This document shows, piece after piece, positions 57,295 to 64,000 of a stretch of DNA of 64,000 nucleotides. Each line of letters begins with the position of its first letter. The first letter of the stretch is position 1. The stretch lies in NCBI GenBank assembly GCA_905221605.1, contig CAJNDS010001380.1, positions 300,001 through 364,000 on the forward strand, given 5' to 3'. This stretch comes from Symbiodinium natans. Its lineage: Eukaryota > Sar > Dinophyceae > Suessiales > Symbiodiniaceae. The notes beneath the pieces are model-generated. The model was given only the letters and a program-made list of their open reading frames with translations. It had not been told where the DNA came from and did no database searches. A program made the translations under genes and the position numbers.

Positions 57295-58020
57295 AGGCCC
57301 CTTTTAGTTTTGTGGGTTTGGGGTATAGGCAGTAGGGTTTTAGGGTTTACGGTGGCATTTGCATGCACTTATCTGGAATATACGTCATACATTGTTATTT
57401 GATTTTTGGTTTTGTATGAATTGCTGTTTTTTTGTATATGTGCGGTATAAAAAAATGTGGGTTTATTTCTTTCTTAGTCACTCCTATATCACAGATCCCC
57501 AAAGGAGCTAAAGCTTAGATCAACATCCTTTCTGCCTCTCTAGCTCTCTTCAGTACCTCGACCTCCAGCTCTTGACCCAAACGCCGTTGCCCTGAATCCT
57601 AAGTCCTCAGCTCCGTAAACCCCCTAAACTGCAGCCTTGCAGCCCGAGCCCCTAAACCCTAAACCCGAAAAACTCAACACCAGCCCCCGAAAAGCAAAAT
57701 TTCCAAAGCAAAAGAAAAACGCGTCCCCCGCGCTTGGAGAAGCTTCTGACTAAGTGACAACCCTAAGCCCTCAAACCTGAACCCTAAACGGCTCTGAACC
57801 CTAAACGCTAAGCTAAAGCTGAAGGTCCCAACCCTAACCTGCAAAAAGACTCAAATGCCGAACCTACACTAGCGGCCCCCAAATGTACACAAACGTAGGG
57901 ATCCTACTTCTGGGGTGTCAGGGCCCCTCTAAGCTAAACCCGAAACCCTACACGGGGGATTCTGGAAAACCATGTGTGTAGAATCCTTATGGTTATGTGG
58001 TTTTTTGGGCCCCTACTAAG
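57295..58020. other. unique spacer and degenerate CCCTAAA
   Basis: T-rich unique sequence to about 57590, then decayed CCCTAAA. I see no gene. Confidence 0.35.
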
Positions 58021-58108
58021 CCCCAAGCAAGAAGGGTTTAGGGTTTAGGGTTTAGGGTTTTTATGTTGTTGTGGTTTTTTGGGCCCCCTACTAAGCCCCA
58101 AGCAAGAA
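57987..58108 (+). repeat. 46-bp direct repeat around TTTAGGG
   Basis: TTATGNTNTGTGGTTTTTTG plus GGCCCC(C)TACTAAGCCCC plus AAGCAAGAA occurs at 57987-58033 and 58061-58108. The 27 bp between are TTTAGGG units. Confidence 0.9.
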
Positions 58109-58117
58109 CGCTATAGC

Positions 58118-58226
58118 TTGGTAGCCCAGTGGTACCCTTTCCCCTTTTTTTTGGTTCTGGTTTCCCTTATGAAATAACCAACCCAAAAAAGGGTGCCCTT
58201 ATGATAAGATGGTTACTGGGCTACCA
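58118..58226 (+). mobile_element. M1b MITE
   Basis: TTGGTAGCCCAGTGGTACCC to GGTTACTGGGCTACCA, 109 bp. Confidence 0.8.
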
Positions 58227-58449
58227 TGATAGGGTTTAGGGTTTATTGTGTAAAAGTTTTTGTTAACACCCACAGATCCTACAACCCCAAAAAGCCCTCA
58301 AGCATGAAGTAGCCTAAACCCTAAACACTAAACCCCCGTCTATTGTAGGGGTCTTCGTAAACTCCCACTTATATGCTCTTCAGAAAGCCTTGAACTCTTA
58401 CAACTGAGTTGGCCCTAAGCTGCAAAACCCTTAAGCCCAGGGGTGGAGG

Positions 58450-58525
58450 GTTTAAGGCTTCGGGTTCAGGGTTTCGGGTTTGGGGTTTAGGGTTTAGGGT
58501 TTAGGGCTTAGGGTTTAGGGTTGAA
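58450..58525 (+). repeat. TTTAGGG tract
   Basis: TTCGGG, TTTGGGG and TTTAGGG mixed. Confidence 0.85.
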
Positions 58526-58680
58526 ACCCTCTAGACCTCCAAGCCGTTTAGCCCAGCGAAGGTCTGGGGAAGGGAGCGAGGCGGGCTGCAGCAGTTGAGC
58601 GTTGACTGAGAGGTCATCCATTTTCGGGTTCAGAGGTCTAAGGTTTAGGGTTTAAGGTTTAGGGTTTAGGGTTTTGGGGT

Positions 58681-58872
58681 TTGGGGTGTAATGTGATCGG
58701 CATTGTGATCCCGTATACCTTTTTTTGTGGGGCGGGGGGGGGGGGGGGTAGGGCTTTAAAAAACCACAACGCTCAAAAGGATTCCGCTTACCTCCTAAAT
58801 CACTCTGGAGCTTACATCACAGGGGCTCGGGGATCAGTTCGTACTAATTCTATGAACTTTTTTAAGGCTTAG
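58681..58872 (+). CDS. 63-codon ORF around a poly-G tract
   Basis: GTG/ATG-region start, G17 in the middle, then LLNHSGAYITGARGSVRTNS and MNFFKA. The second part may be an exon. Confidence 0.3.
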   Translation: MGCNVIGIVIPYTFFCGAGGGGGRALKNHNAQKDSAYLLNHSGAYITGARGSVRTNSMNFFKA

Positions 58873-58916
58873 GGTTCAGGGTTTAGGGTTTAGGGTTAAT
58901 TCTATGGACTTTTTTA
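58845..58916 (+). repeat. 20-bp direct repeat around TTTAGGG
   Basis: TAATTCTATGAACTTTTTTA (58845) and TAATTCTATGGACTTTTTTA (58897) flank 32 bp of heptamers. Confidence 0.9.
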
Positions 58917-58925
58917 GGGTCTAGG

Positions 58926-59018
58926 GTTTGCTTAGGAACCACGCAAACTGTGAAAGATCAGAATCCTTTTCTTGCCCTTCTCGGGGAAGATTGTTGTTAA
59001 AAGGGTTCTTAAGCAAAT
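58926..59018 (+). mobile_element. M5 MITE, diverged
   Basis: TTTGCTTAGGAACC left and GGGTTCTTAAGCAAAT right, abutting M2. Confidence 0.6.
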
Positions 59019-59019
59019 C

Positions 59020-59126
59020 CTCAGGGTCCATGTACCTAAATAGGGAACACTTGGGCCTTAAAGGTCCTCCTATATAGAGGCTTTGGGTCCCAATTATATA
59101 ATCCTGAGTTACATGGACCCTCAGGG
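59020..59126 (+). mobile_element. M2 MITE, complete
   Basis: CTCAGGGTCCATGTACC and its inverse TTACATGGACCCTCAGGG; 107 bp. The best M2 copy. Confidence 0.85.
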
Positions 59127-59234
59127 AATTGTAGATTACGAGGTTTAGAAAGCTTAGGCCTAGAGATTTTCGGGATGCGGGCTCAGGGGTCCGGGAAACC
59201 CTAGACCCAAGCCCTAGAAAAAAACTCAACCCTA

Positions 59235-59340
59235 AAATCCTAAACCCTAAACCCTAAACCCTAAACCCTAAACCCTAAACCCTAAACCCTAAACCCTAAA
59301 CCCTAAACCCTAAACCCTAAACCCTAAACCCTAAACCCTA
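59235..59340 (-). repeat. CCCTAAA array
   Basis: About 15 perfect units. Confidence 0.97.
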
Positions 59341-59381
59341 ACTAGAAGTCAGAACCCTCAACCCCCCAAAGCTCCCGACAG

Positions 59382-59440
59382 ACGAGGGCAGCCTCGTGAA
59401 GATTCGGGTTCCTGGACGGCCACCAGGGCCAAGCAAAAGG
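59382..59440 (+). CDS. 59-nt exon-like island
   Basis: GCTCCCGACAG acceptor, EGSLVKIRVPGRPPGPSKR, GTGGTTTAG donor. Confidence 0.5.
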
Positions 59441-59444
59441 GTGG

Positions 59445-59520
59445 TTTAGGGTTTAGGGTTTAGGATTTAGGGTTTAGGATTTAGGGTTTAGGGTTTAGGG
59501 TTTTTGGTTTAGGGTTTAGT
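59445..59520 (+). repeat. TTTAGGG tract
   Basis: TTTAGGG and ATTTAGGG units. Confidence 0.9.
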
Positions 59521-59543
59521 AAACCCCAAACCCCAAACCCTAA

Positions 59544-59640
59544 GTCCAATTCCTGAGCACCCAAATCCTGAAGCGATGGGAAACCGGAGGCTTCCTCGGA
59601 GCAGCCATGATGAATGTCATGAAGAAGGACTCCGAACAAA
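59544..59640 (+). CDS. 97-nt exon-like island
   Basis: VQFLSTQILKRWETGGFLGA then AMMNVMKKDSEQI, ending at a poly-C tract. Amphipathic; no family recognised. Confidence 0.45.
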
Positions 59641-59799
59641 TCCCCCCCCCCCCCCTCCACCCTCTGAAGGATTTTGGGTTTAGGGTTTAGGGTTTGGGGT
59701 TTTTAGGGTCCTTTAGGGTTTAAGTTTCAGGGTTCAAGGTTTAGGGTTTGTGGCGTCCCTACAGGAAAAAGCCCTACGTTCCGGAGCCTCTACACCCTA

Positions 59800-59889
59800 A
59801 AACCCATTGAGGTGGCGAAGGCCTATCAGAGATGCCCAGTCGGTCGTAGCTGTTTGCCCATTCCTCGTGGGGAGTGGACCCCTTCATAA
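59800..59889 (+). CDS. exon-like island
   Basis: EVAKAYQRCPVGRSCLPIPR then GEWTPS and TAA at 59887. Confidence 0.4.
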   Translation, partial: KPIEVAKAYQRCPVGRSCLPIPRGEWTPS

Positions 59890-60069
59890 ACCCTTGAGCC
59901 CGAAACCTTATAACCTCAAAACCCTGAACCCTAGGGTAAACGTCGCTCGATTCCTCGGCACGCTTGCAGTGCCCTGTGCAGAGTAGCCCTAGAGTAGGGT
60001 GTTCATAGTCCTCGTAGTTGAGGATTCCCCAAAGCTCGATTCAAGTTTTTCGGTTCACCTCGGCCCCAG

Positions 60070-60114
60070 GACTACTACTATCACGACTGCGCGGGCAGCG
60101 GAGTCGTCCATTTG
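60070..60114 (+). CDS. 45-nt exon with clean borders
   Basis: CACCTCGGCCCCAG acceptor, 15 whole codons DYYYHDCAGSGVVHL, GTAGGC donor. Phases 0/0. Confidence 0.5.
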
Positions 60115-60268
60115 GTAGGCTTGGTCGTTCAGCCAACTAGGTTTAGGGTTTAGGGTTCAGGGTTTAAGGTTGTAGGCCTTGTAATTCAGCCGGCAACCCC
60201 GAAACCCTCGAATCGCTCTTGGGCCCTCAGGGTTACCACCCCAACGTTTCTTTACAACCCCCGAACAG

Positions 60269-60340
60269 TGACGGCCGACCTTCCTCCTGCCTCTCGCCCT
60301 GTCTTGCTGGTCGTGTAGAAATCAAGAATGGCTTTAGTGC
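60269..60340 (+). CDS. exon-like island
   Basis: CCCCGAACAG acceptor; DGRPSSCLSPCLAGRVEIKN then GFSA to TAA, or TADLPPASRPVLLVV in another frame. Confidence 0.35.
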
Positions 60341-60429
60341 GTAAGGGTTTAGGGTTAGGGTTTAGAGTTTAGGGTTTAGGGCTTGCGGAAGTACATAGGC
60401 ATTATCTTCTCGACGCGCCCACCCTTCAG

Positions 60430-60477
60430 GCCTTGCGGATTGTCATTGTAGCGAGCCGGCTGGAGAAACCCAGTTAA
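60430..60477 (+). CDS. exon-like island
   Basis: CCACCCTTCAG acceptor, ALRIVIVASRLEKPS to TAA at 60475. Confidence 0.35.
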   Translation, partial: ALRIVIVASRLEKPS

Positions 60478-60869
60478 CTTCCCGCCGCAGCCGCGTCAGA
60501 AGCGATACAGCACTTGTGGCCACCTATGTGCATCACCCACACAAACCCTAATCTCTGTAGGGCCTCCTGGTTAGAGTTAGGACCCCGAATAAATGTCAAC
60601 CTAATGAGCCTTTTTCTTCCGGTTACTGGGAAACCCATTAGACAACCCGCCGCTAGAACCCCAAACTCCCAAAACCCTGAACCCCAAACTCCCAAAACCC
60701 TATAAGTCTAGCTTTTAGATCCCTACGACCCTGACAAAAGCCTTCCCAAGATCCCCCCCAACTCCTGAAGCACTAAAGACCCCCAAACCCCCAAGCCCCA
60801 AAAGCCCAAAGCCCCAAACCCTGGAGCCCAGAGCCTCCAGATCCTAAGTTCTAAACACTAAAAACCCCC

Positions 60870-60965
60870 ACACCGAAACCCTACACCCGAAACCCGAAAC
60901 CCGAAACCCGAAACCCTAAACCCTAAACCCTAAACCCTAAACCCTAAACCCTAAACCCTAAACAG
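60870..60965 (-). repeat. CCCGAAA to CCCTAAA array
   Basis: Five CCCGAAA-type units, then about nine CCCTAAA. Confidence 0.95.
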
Positions 60966-60970
60966 CCCTG

Positions 60971-61050
60971 CAACAAGGGGGCACCGCAGCCTTGGCTGGA
61001 AACCTCCTCCTTGGCCGTCGCATCATGCGCTCGGACGAGCCGCCCGGCAG
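60971..61050 (+). CDS. 80-nt exon-like island
   Basis: QQGGTAALAGNLLLGRRIMR then SDEPPG, donor GTTTAGGG exactly at the border (61051). CCCTAAA left. Confidence 0.5.
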
Positions 61051-61280
61051 GTTTAGGGTTTAGGGCTAGGGTTTAGGGTTTAGGGTTTAGGGTTTAAGGT
61101 TTCGGGTTTGGGGTTTAGGGGTGTGGGCCGGGGTTTAGGGTTTATAGGGTTTATAGGGTTTTGGGGTTTCGGGTTTCGGGTTGAGGGTTTAGGCTAAGGG
61201 TTTCGGGTTTAGGGTTTGGGGTTTAGGGTTTAGGGGTTTGGGGTTCAGGCTTTAGAGCCTGTAGGGTTTAGGGTAAAGGG
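61051..61280 (+). repeat. TTTAGGG block
   Basis: Clean start, then TTTATAGGG and TTCGGG variants. Confidence 0.9.
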
Positions 61281-61378
61281 GTTTAGGGGTTTCCCCTTAG
61301 ACCAGACCCGTCTAAAGCCCTGGCGGGTCCCTTGCAAGGGTCCCAACCCTAAACCCTAAACCCTAAACCCGCCTACAG

Positions 61379-61417
61379 TCCGTTTTGCTCATCATAAGGA
61401 TCCCTGTTGAAGTTTGA
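61379..61417 (+). CDS. micro-exon candidate
   Basis: CCGCCTACAG acceptor, SVLLIIRIPVEV, TGA at 61415. Confidence 0.35.
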   Translation, partial: SVLLIIRIPVEV

Positions 61418-61510
61418 GGTGGCGGTCCTTGCACAGTCCGAAGCCCTGAACCCCAAATCCTACGGTCTAGGGTTTAGGGTTCATGGACCCTAAACCCTAA
61501 ACACCTCGAG

Positions 61511-61712
61511 TGCCATGGGCTGTGCTCGGGGCTTTTCGACCCACTTGTTGCGAGCATCCGCATACCTTCATCCCATCCCGCGACAGTTTGGCCTGCCTGC
61601 TTTGTAGAGTCAGCTTGCGGAGTAAGGTTGCGTTAAGTCCGCTGCTCGTTTTTTGCAGAAATGGACCATTGCAAGCCCTTCAAGATCCGCTAATTACGGT
61701 CCAGGAAAAAGG
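61511..61712 (+). CDS. two exons around a 37-nt intron
   Basis: Exon A 61511-61621: 37 whole codons, FDPLVASIRIPSSHPATVWP then ACFVESACG. Intron 61622-61658 is GTAAGG...TTTTTTGCAG. Exon B 61659-61712: 18 whole codons KWTIASPSRSANYGPGKR, donor GTTTAGGG at 61713. All phases are 0. The unspliced 71-codon frame here is an alternative. Product unknown. Confidence 0.5.
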
Positions 61713-61829
61713 GTTTAGGGTTTAGGGTTTCGGGTTTGGGGTTTGGGGTTTAGGGCTAGGGGTCAGGGTTTAGGGTTGAGGGTTTAGGGTTCAGGTTTAG
61801 GGCCTTTCTGTCGCTCTCTGGTTACTGGA

Positions 61830-61945
61830 GACCCTAAACCCTGAACCCTAAACCCTAAACCCTAAACCCTAAACCCTAAACCCTAAACCCTAAGCCCTAA
61901 ACCCTAAACCCTAAACCCTAAACCCTAAACCCTAAACCCTCACCC
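61830..61945 (-). repeat. CCCTAAA array
   Basis: About 16 units with one CCCTAAG and one CCCTGAA. Confidence 0.95.
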
Positions 61946-61948
61946 TAA

Positions 61949-62077
61949 GAAGCAAGCCCTGACGTAAGCAAGCCTGACGTGCCAAGGGCGGAGCAGGCCG
62001 AGCTACTTGAGCAAATGGCCGTGGAGAAGATGAAGGATCACGGATCAACCCCAAGATTCCCCCGAAACTCTAAGGGT
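61949..62077 (+). CDS. 129-nt exon-like island
   Basis: EASPDVSKPDVPRAEQAELL then EQMAVEKMKDHGSTPRF. Charged and helical; runs into TTTAGGG. Confidence 0.45.
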
Positions 62078-62165
62078 TTAGTTTAGGGTTTAGGGTTTAG
62101 GGTTTAGGGTTTAGGGTTTAGGGTTTAGGGTTTAGGGTTTAGGGTTTAGGGTTTAGGGTTTAGGG
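62078..62165 (+). repeat. TTTAGGG array
   Basis: About twelve perfect units. Confidence 0.97.
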
Positions 62166-62225
62166 TTTAGGCTTTAAACCCTAATAGGGTTTAGGGTTTA
62201 GGAAGGTTGGGGCTTGAGGGTAAGG

Positions 62226-62282
62226 GGTACCTAAGGGGTAGCCTTTTTAAGGGCCCATATTAAGGGATCATGTAATTTCCCG
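62226..62282 (+). mobile_element. M3 MITE right end, abutting a coding-like frame
   Basis: AAGGGCCCATATTAAGGGATCATGTAATTTCC, then CGCAG and an open frame. Confidence 0.6.
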
Positions 62283-62285
62283 CAG

Positions 62286-62745
62286 GAAACCCGAATCAGG
62301 CCTTGAAACCCTTGCATCACCAACACTTTAAGACCCGTAGGACGAAGAAACTCGAGACACCTGGCTGGCCAGAAGCAGAAAGTACAGCAAGACCTGAGCC
62401 CTTGGGTTTTCAAAGGCCTACTGTAGCTTAAACTCACTAAACAGAGATCGTGTCGGGTTTTCAGGGCCATGCACGACTTCGAGAATAGACGGCCAGCATT
62501 TCGAAGATCAGGTACTTACAACAGTCGCAAGAACAGCAGGAACAGCAATATACTGTAAAAAACAAACAGCAGCAAGATCAGTCACAACCATAAGAAAAGC
62601 AACTAGAACAAGACATGCGGCTAAGCCCTAGCACCTCCCCCCCCCCCTCTTTAGATCCCAACTCTAATCTCCTACAAGGTTTTTTTTCTCTATTAGGGTC
62701 CCCTGTGCCAAAATACAGGGTCCCCTGTGCCAAAATAAAGGGTTT
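62286..62745 (+). pseudogene. Gln-rich frame with four TAA/TAG codons
   Basis: TTTCCCGCAG acceptor; 47 stop-free codons (NPNQALKPLHHQHFKTRRTK...). TAA at 62429 and 62438 and TAG at 62486 follow, then QQSQEQQEQQYTVKNKQQQD, a TAA (62591), EKQLEQDMRLSPSTSPPP. No TGA in about 150 codons. A competing exon reading (62465-62511, CAG/GTACTT donor) exists. Confidence 0.45.
62692..62740 (+). repeat. 22-bp tandem duplication
   Basis: GGGTCCCCTGTGCCAAAATA occurs twice in a row (62697 and 62719). Confidence 0.85.
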
Positions 62746-62756
62746 AGGGTTTAGGG

Positions 62757-62850
62757 TTTAAGTAGGGTTCAGGATTTAGTGGGTTCAGGCTTTAGGGCTT
62801 AGGGTGGGTTCAGGCTTTAGGGCTTAGGGTGGGTTCAGGCTTTAGGGTTT
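62757..62850 (+). repeat. 25-bp tandem repeat
   Basis: GGGTTCAGGCTTTAGGGCTT plus AGGGT three times; telomere-derived. Confidence 0.9.
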
Positions 62851-62874
62851 AGGGTATTTAGAGAACTCCCCACA

Positions 62875-62942
62875 CCCTAAACCCTAAACCCTAAACCCTA
62901 AACCCTAAACCCTAAACCCTAAACCCTAAACCCTAAACCCTG
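62875..62942 (-). repeat. CCCTAAA array
   Basis: About nine units. Confidence 0.95.
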
Positions 62943-62965
62943 ACGCGTTGAACTGTGCCTGACAG

Positions 62966-63030
62966 GATCCAGAGAATCCCCGCGCTGAGGAGGTCTCTGA
63001 GTTAGTGAGGCCGCGTAATGCAGCTCAAGG
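62966..63030 (+). CDS. 65-nt exon-like island
   Basis: GTGCCTGACAG acceptor, DPENPRAEEVSELVRPRNAA then Q, GTTGAGGG donor. Acidic start. Confidence 0.5.
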
Positions 63031-63061
63031 GGTTGAGGGTGTAGGGTGTCATATGGGATTA

Positions 63062-63130
63062 TGTAGGGTTTAGGGTTTAGGGTTTAGGGTTGAGGGTTTA
63101 GGGTTTAGGGTTTAGGGTTTAGGGTTTAGG
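63062..63130 (+). repeat. TTTAGGG array
   Basis: About ten units, one TTGAGGG. Confidence 0.95.
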
Positions 63131-63234
63131 TGCCAAACCACCAGACCGGCATCTCCACCCCCTCCTTCCCGCCAAGAAACGGGGTTTAGGGTGTAGCGTG
63201 TAGGGTTTAGGGTTGAGGGTCAACAACTAGGGCA

Positions 63235-63308
63235 GACTTGGGCTTTGAAGTACTTCCTATTCTGCGACTCTAGCGGCCAAGCACTTATACTATGTATGTA
63301 CAGGGACG
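63235..63308 (+). mobile_element. M2 MITE, diverged
   Basis: CTTGGGCTTTGAAGTACTTC...ACTATGTATGTACAGGGACG. Confidence 0.4.
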
Positions 63309-63584
63309 TGTTTTGGGTGGGGGGGGGGGGGGGTGTTAGGGTTTAGGGTTTAGGGTTTCGGGTTTCGGGCTTAGGGTTTAGGGTTTGCTTTGTGCAGTTG
63401 GATTTGGAAGTAGCCCCAAACCCCAAACCCCAAACCCCAATTCCCAAACCCCAAAACCCAGAAGAAACTAAACCCTAAACCCAAAAAGCCCACAAACCCT
63501 AGACCGCAAGAAGAAGTAACAAACAAAAAACATCTGAGAACAACCCTAAACCCTAAACCCTAAACCCTAAATTTCTCTGGGCAG

Positions 63585-63644
63585 GCCGCAGGGAGATCTC
63601 AGCCCGCTGGCCTCGGGTCCAGCTCCCTGGCGGCACCCAGCAGG
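63585..63644 (+). CDS. 60-nt exon-like island
   Basis: TTTCTCTGGGCAG acceptor, 20 whole codons AAGRSQPAGLGSSLAAPSRG less one, ending at AGCAGG/GGTTTAG. CCCTAAA left, TTTAGGG right. Confidence 0.45.
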
Positions 63645-63674
63645 GGTTTAGGGTTTGGGGTTTAGGGGTTTTAC

Positions 63675-63780
63675 CCTAAACCCTAACCCCTAAACCCTAA
63701 ACCCTAAACCCTAAACCCTAAACCCTAAACCCTAAACCCTAAACCCTAAACGCTAAACCTTTAAACCCTAAACCCTAAAC
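63675..63780 (-). repeat. CCCTAAA array
   Basis: About 14 units, one CGCTAAA. Confidence 0.95.
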
Positions 63781-63831
63781 CGTGGCTTAGGGTTTCAGGG
63801 GTTTAGCGGTTTAGGGGCTTAGGGTTTAGGG

Positions 63832-63924
63832 ATGCTGGGCAACGCAGGTTGGGAGGGAACACGTTTCGGGCGCCTGGGGGCTTTGACAGGGGTTATTGAG
63901 CTTATTGAAACCGAAACTCTCCAA
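63832..63924 (+). CDS. ATG-started exon-like island
   Basis: MLGNAGWEGTRFGRLGALTG then VIELIETETLQ, running into CCCTAAG. Could be a first exon. Confidence 0.4.
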
Positions 63925-64000
63925 ACCCTAAGCCCTAAACCCTCAACTCTCTAAGCCCTAAACCCTAAACCCCCCCCAACCCCCCTGAACCTGGGTTTCG

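Noticed and set aside
1-64000. Dinoflagellate spliced-leader sequence
   Set aside because: Looked for a TTTTGGCTCAAG-type 3' end by eye and found none.

Overview
This window looks like nuclear DNA of an alveolate, most plausibly a dinoflagellate or a close relative such as a syndinian. The reasons are a plant/alveolate-type telomere heptamer (TTTAGGG), GC-balanced intron-rich sequence, MITE-like elements that sit at exon borders, and one ORF (45207-45425) resembling a CxxC-bearing protein family I associate with dinoflagellate transposons. No complete gene is visible, and the organism call is an inference from sequence character only.

The dominant feature is telomeric heptamer sequence placed internally: more than 100 tracts of TTTAGGG (written '+') or CCCTAAA ('-'), perfect or degenerate, spread across all 64 kb. 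Neither end of the window is a simple terminal array. Between the tracts lie short unique islands of 40-200 bp. Many read as protein-coding exons: open, non-repetitive frames, often with a pyrimidine-AG acceptor on the left and a GT donor on the right. That donor is often the first GTTTAGGG of the next tract. About 90 such islands are listed, mostly on the + strand. They are short, so single calls are uncertain; the pattern as a whole is the observation. The best cases are 35123-35264, 61511-61712 (two exons around a 37-nt intron), 46144-46206 (ammonium-transporter-like), 16606-16684, 60070-60114 and 56351-56427.

The second layer is a set of small repeat families, here called M1-M7. Most have terminal inverted repeats. 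M4 is exactly 111 bp in all three copies, with 5-bp target-site duplications in at least two. M1 (about 105 bp) and M4 both carry internal GT...AG borders. Removing them as introns joins open frames at 13041-13255 and 44791-45425, so they behave like introner elements. Several other copies end exactly at an exon-like island. M1 and M4 copies are also nested inside M2 copies.

Third, several islands stay coding-like through in-frame stops: 1564-1752 (TAG), 36154-36330 (TGA), 45121-45425 (TGA), 62286-62745 (TAA/TAG in a Gln-rich segment). Reading UAR as Gln and UGA as Trp would make them continuous. This is a hypothesis; exon decay is the alternative.

Layout: 0.0-4.0 kb heptamer tracts with islands; 4.07-5.2 kb a non-autonomous TIR element holding tandem repeats; 5.2-8.4 kb tracts and islands; 8.4-10.1 kb tandem repeats and a GC-rich minisatellite; 10.2-23.6 kb tracts, islands, MITEs and C/G homopolymers; 23.8-24.6 kb a palindromic repeat array; 24.6-25.85 kb an AT-rich block; 26-45 kb tracts, islands and MITEs; 45.0-45.4 kb a transposon-protein remnant; 45.5-49 kb tracts; 49.1-50.3 kb three GGCGGGGGCAACCCT minisatellites; 50.6-51.6 kb an array of near-perfect hairpins with a tRNA-like insert; 52-64 kb tracts, islands and nested MITEs. 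Tracts shorter than about 70 bp are not all listed.
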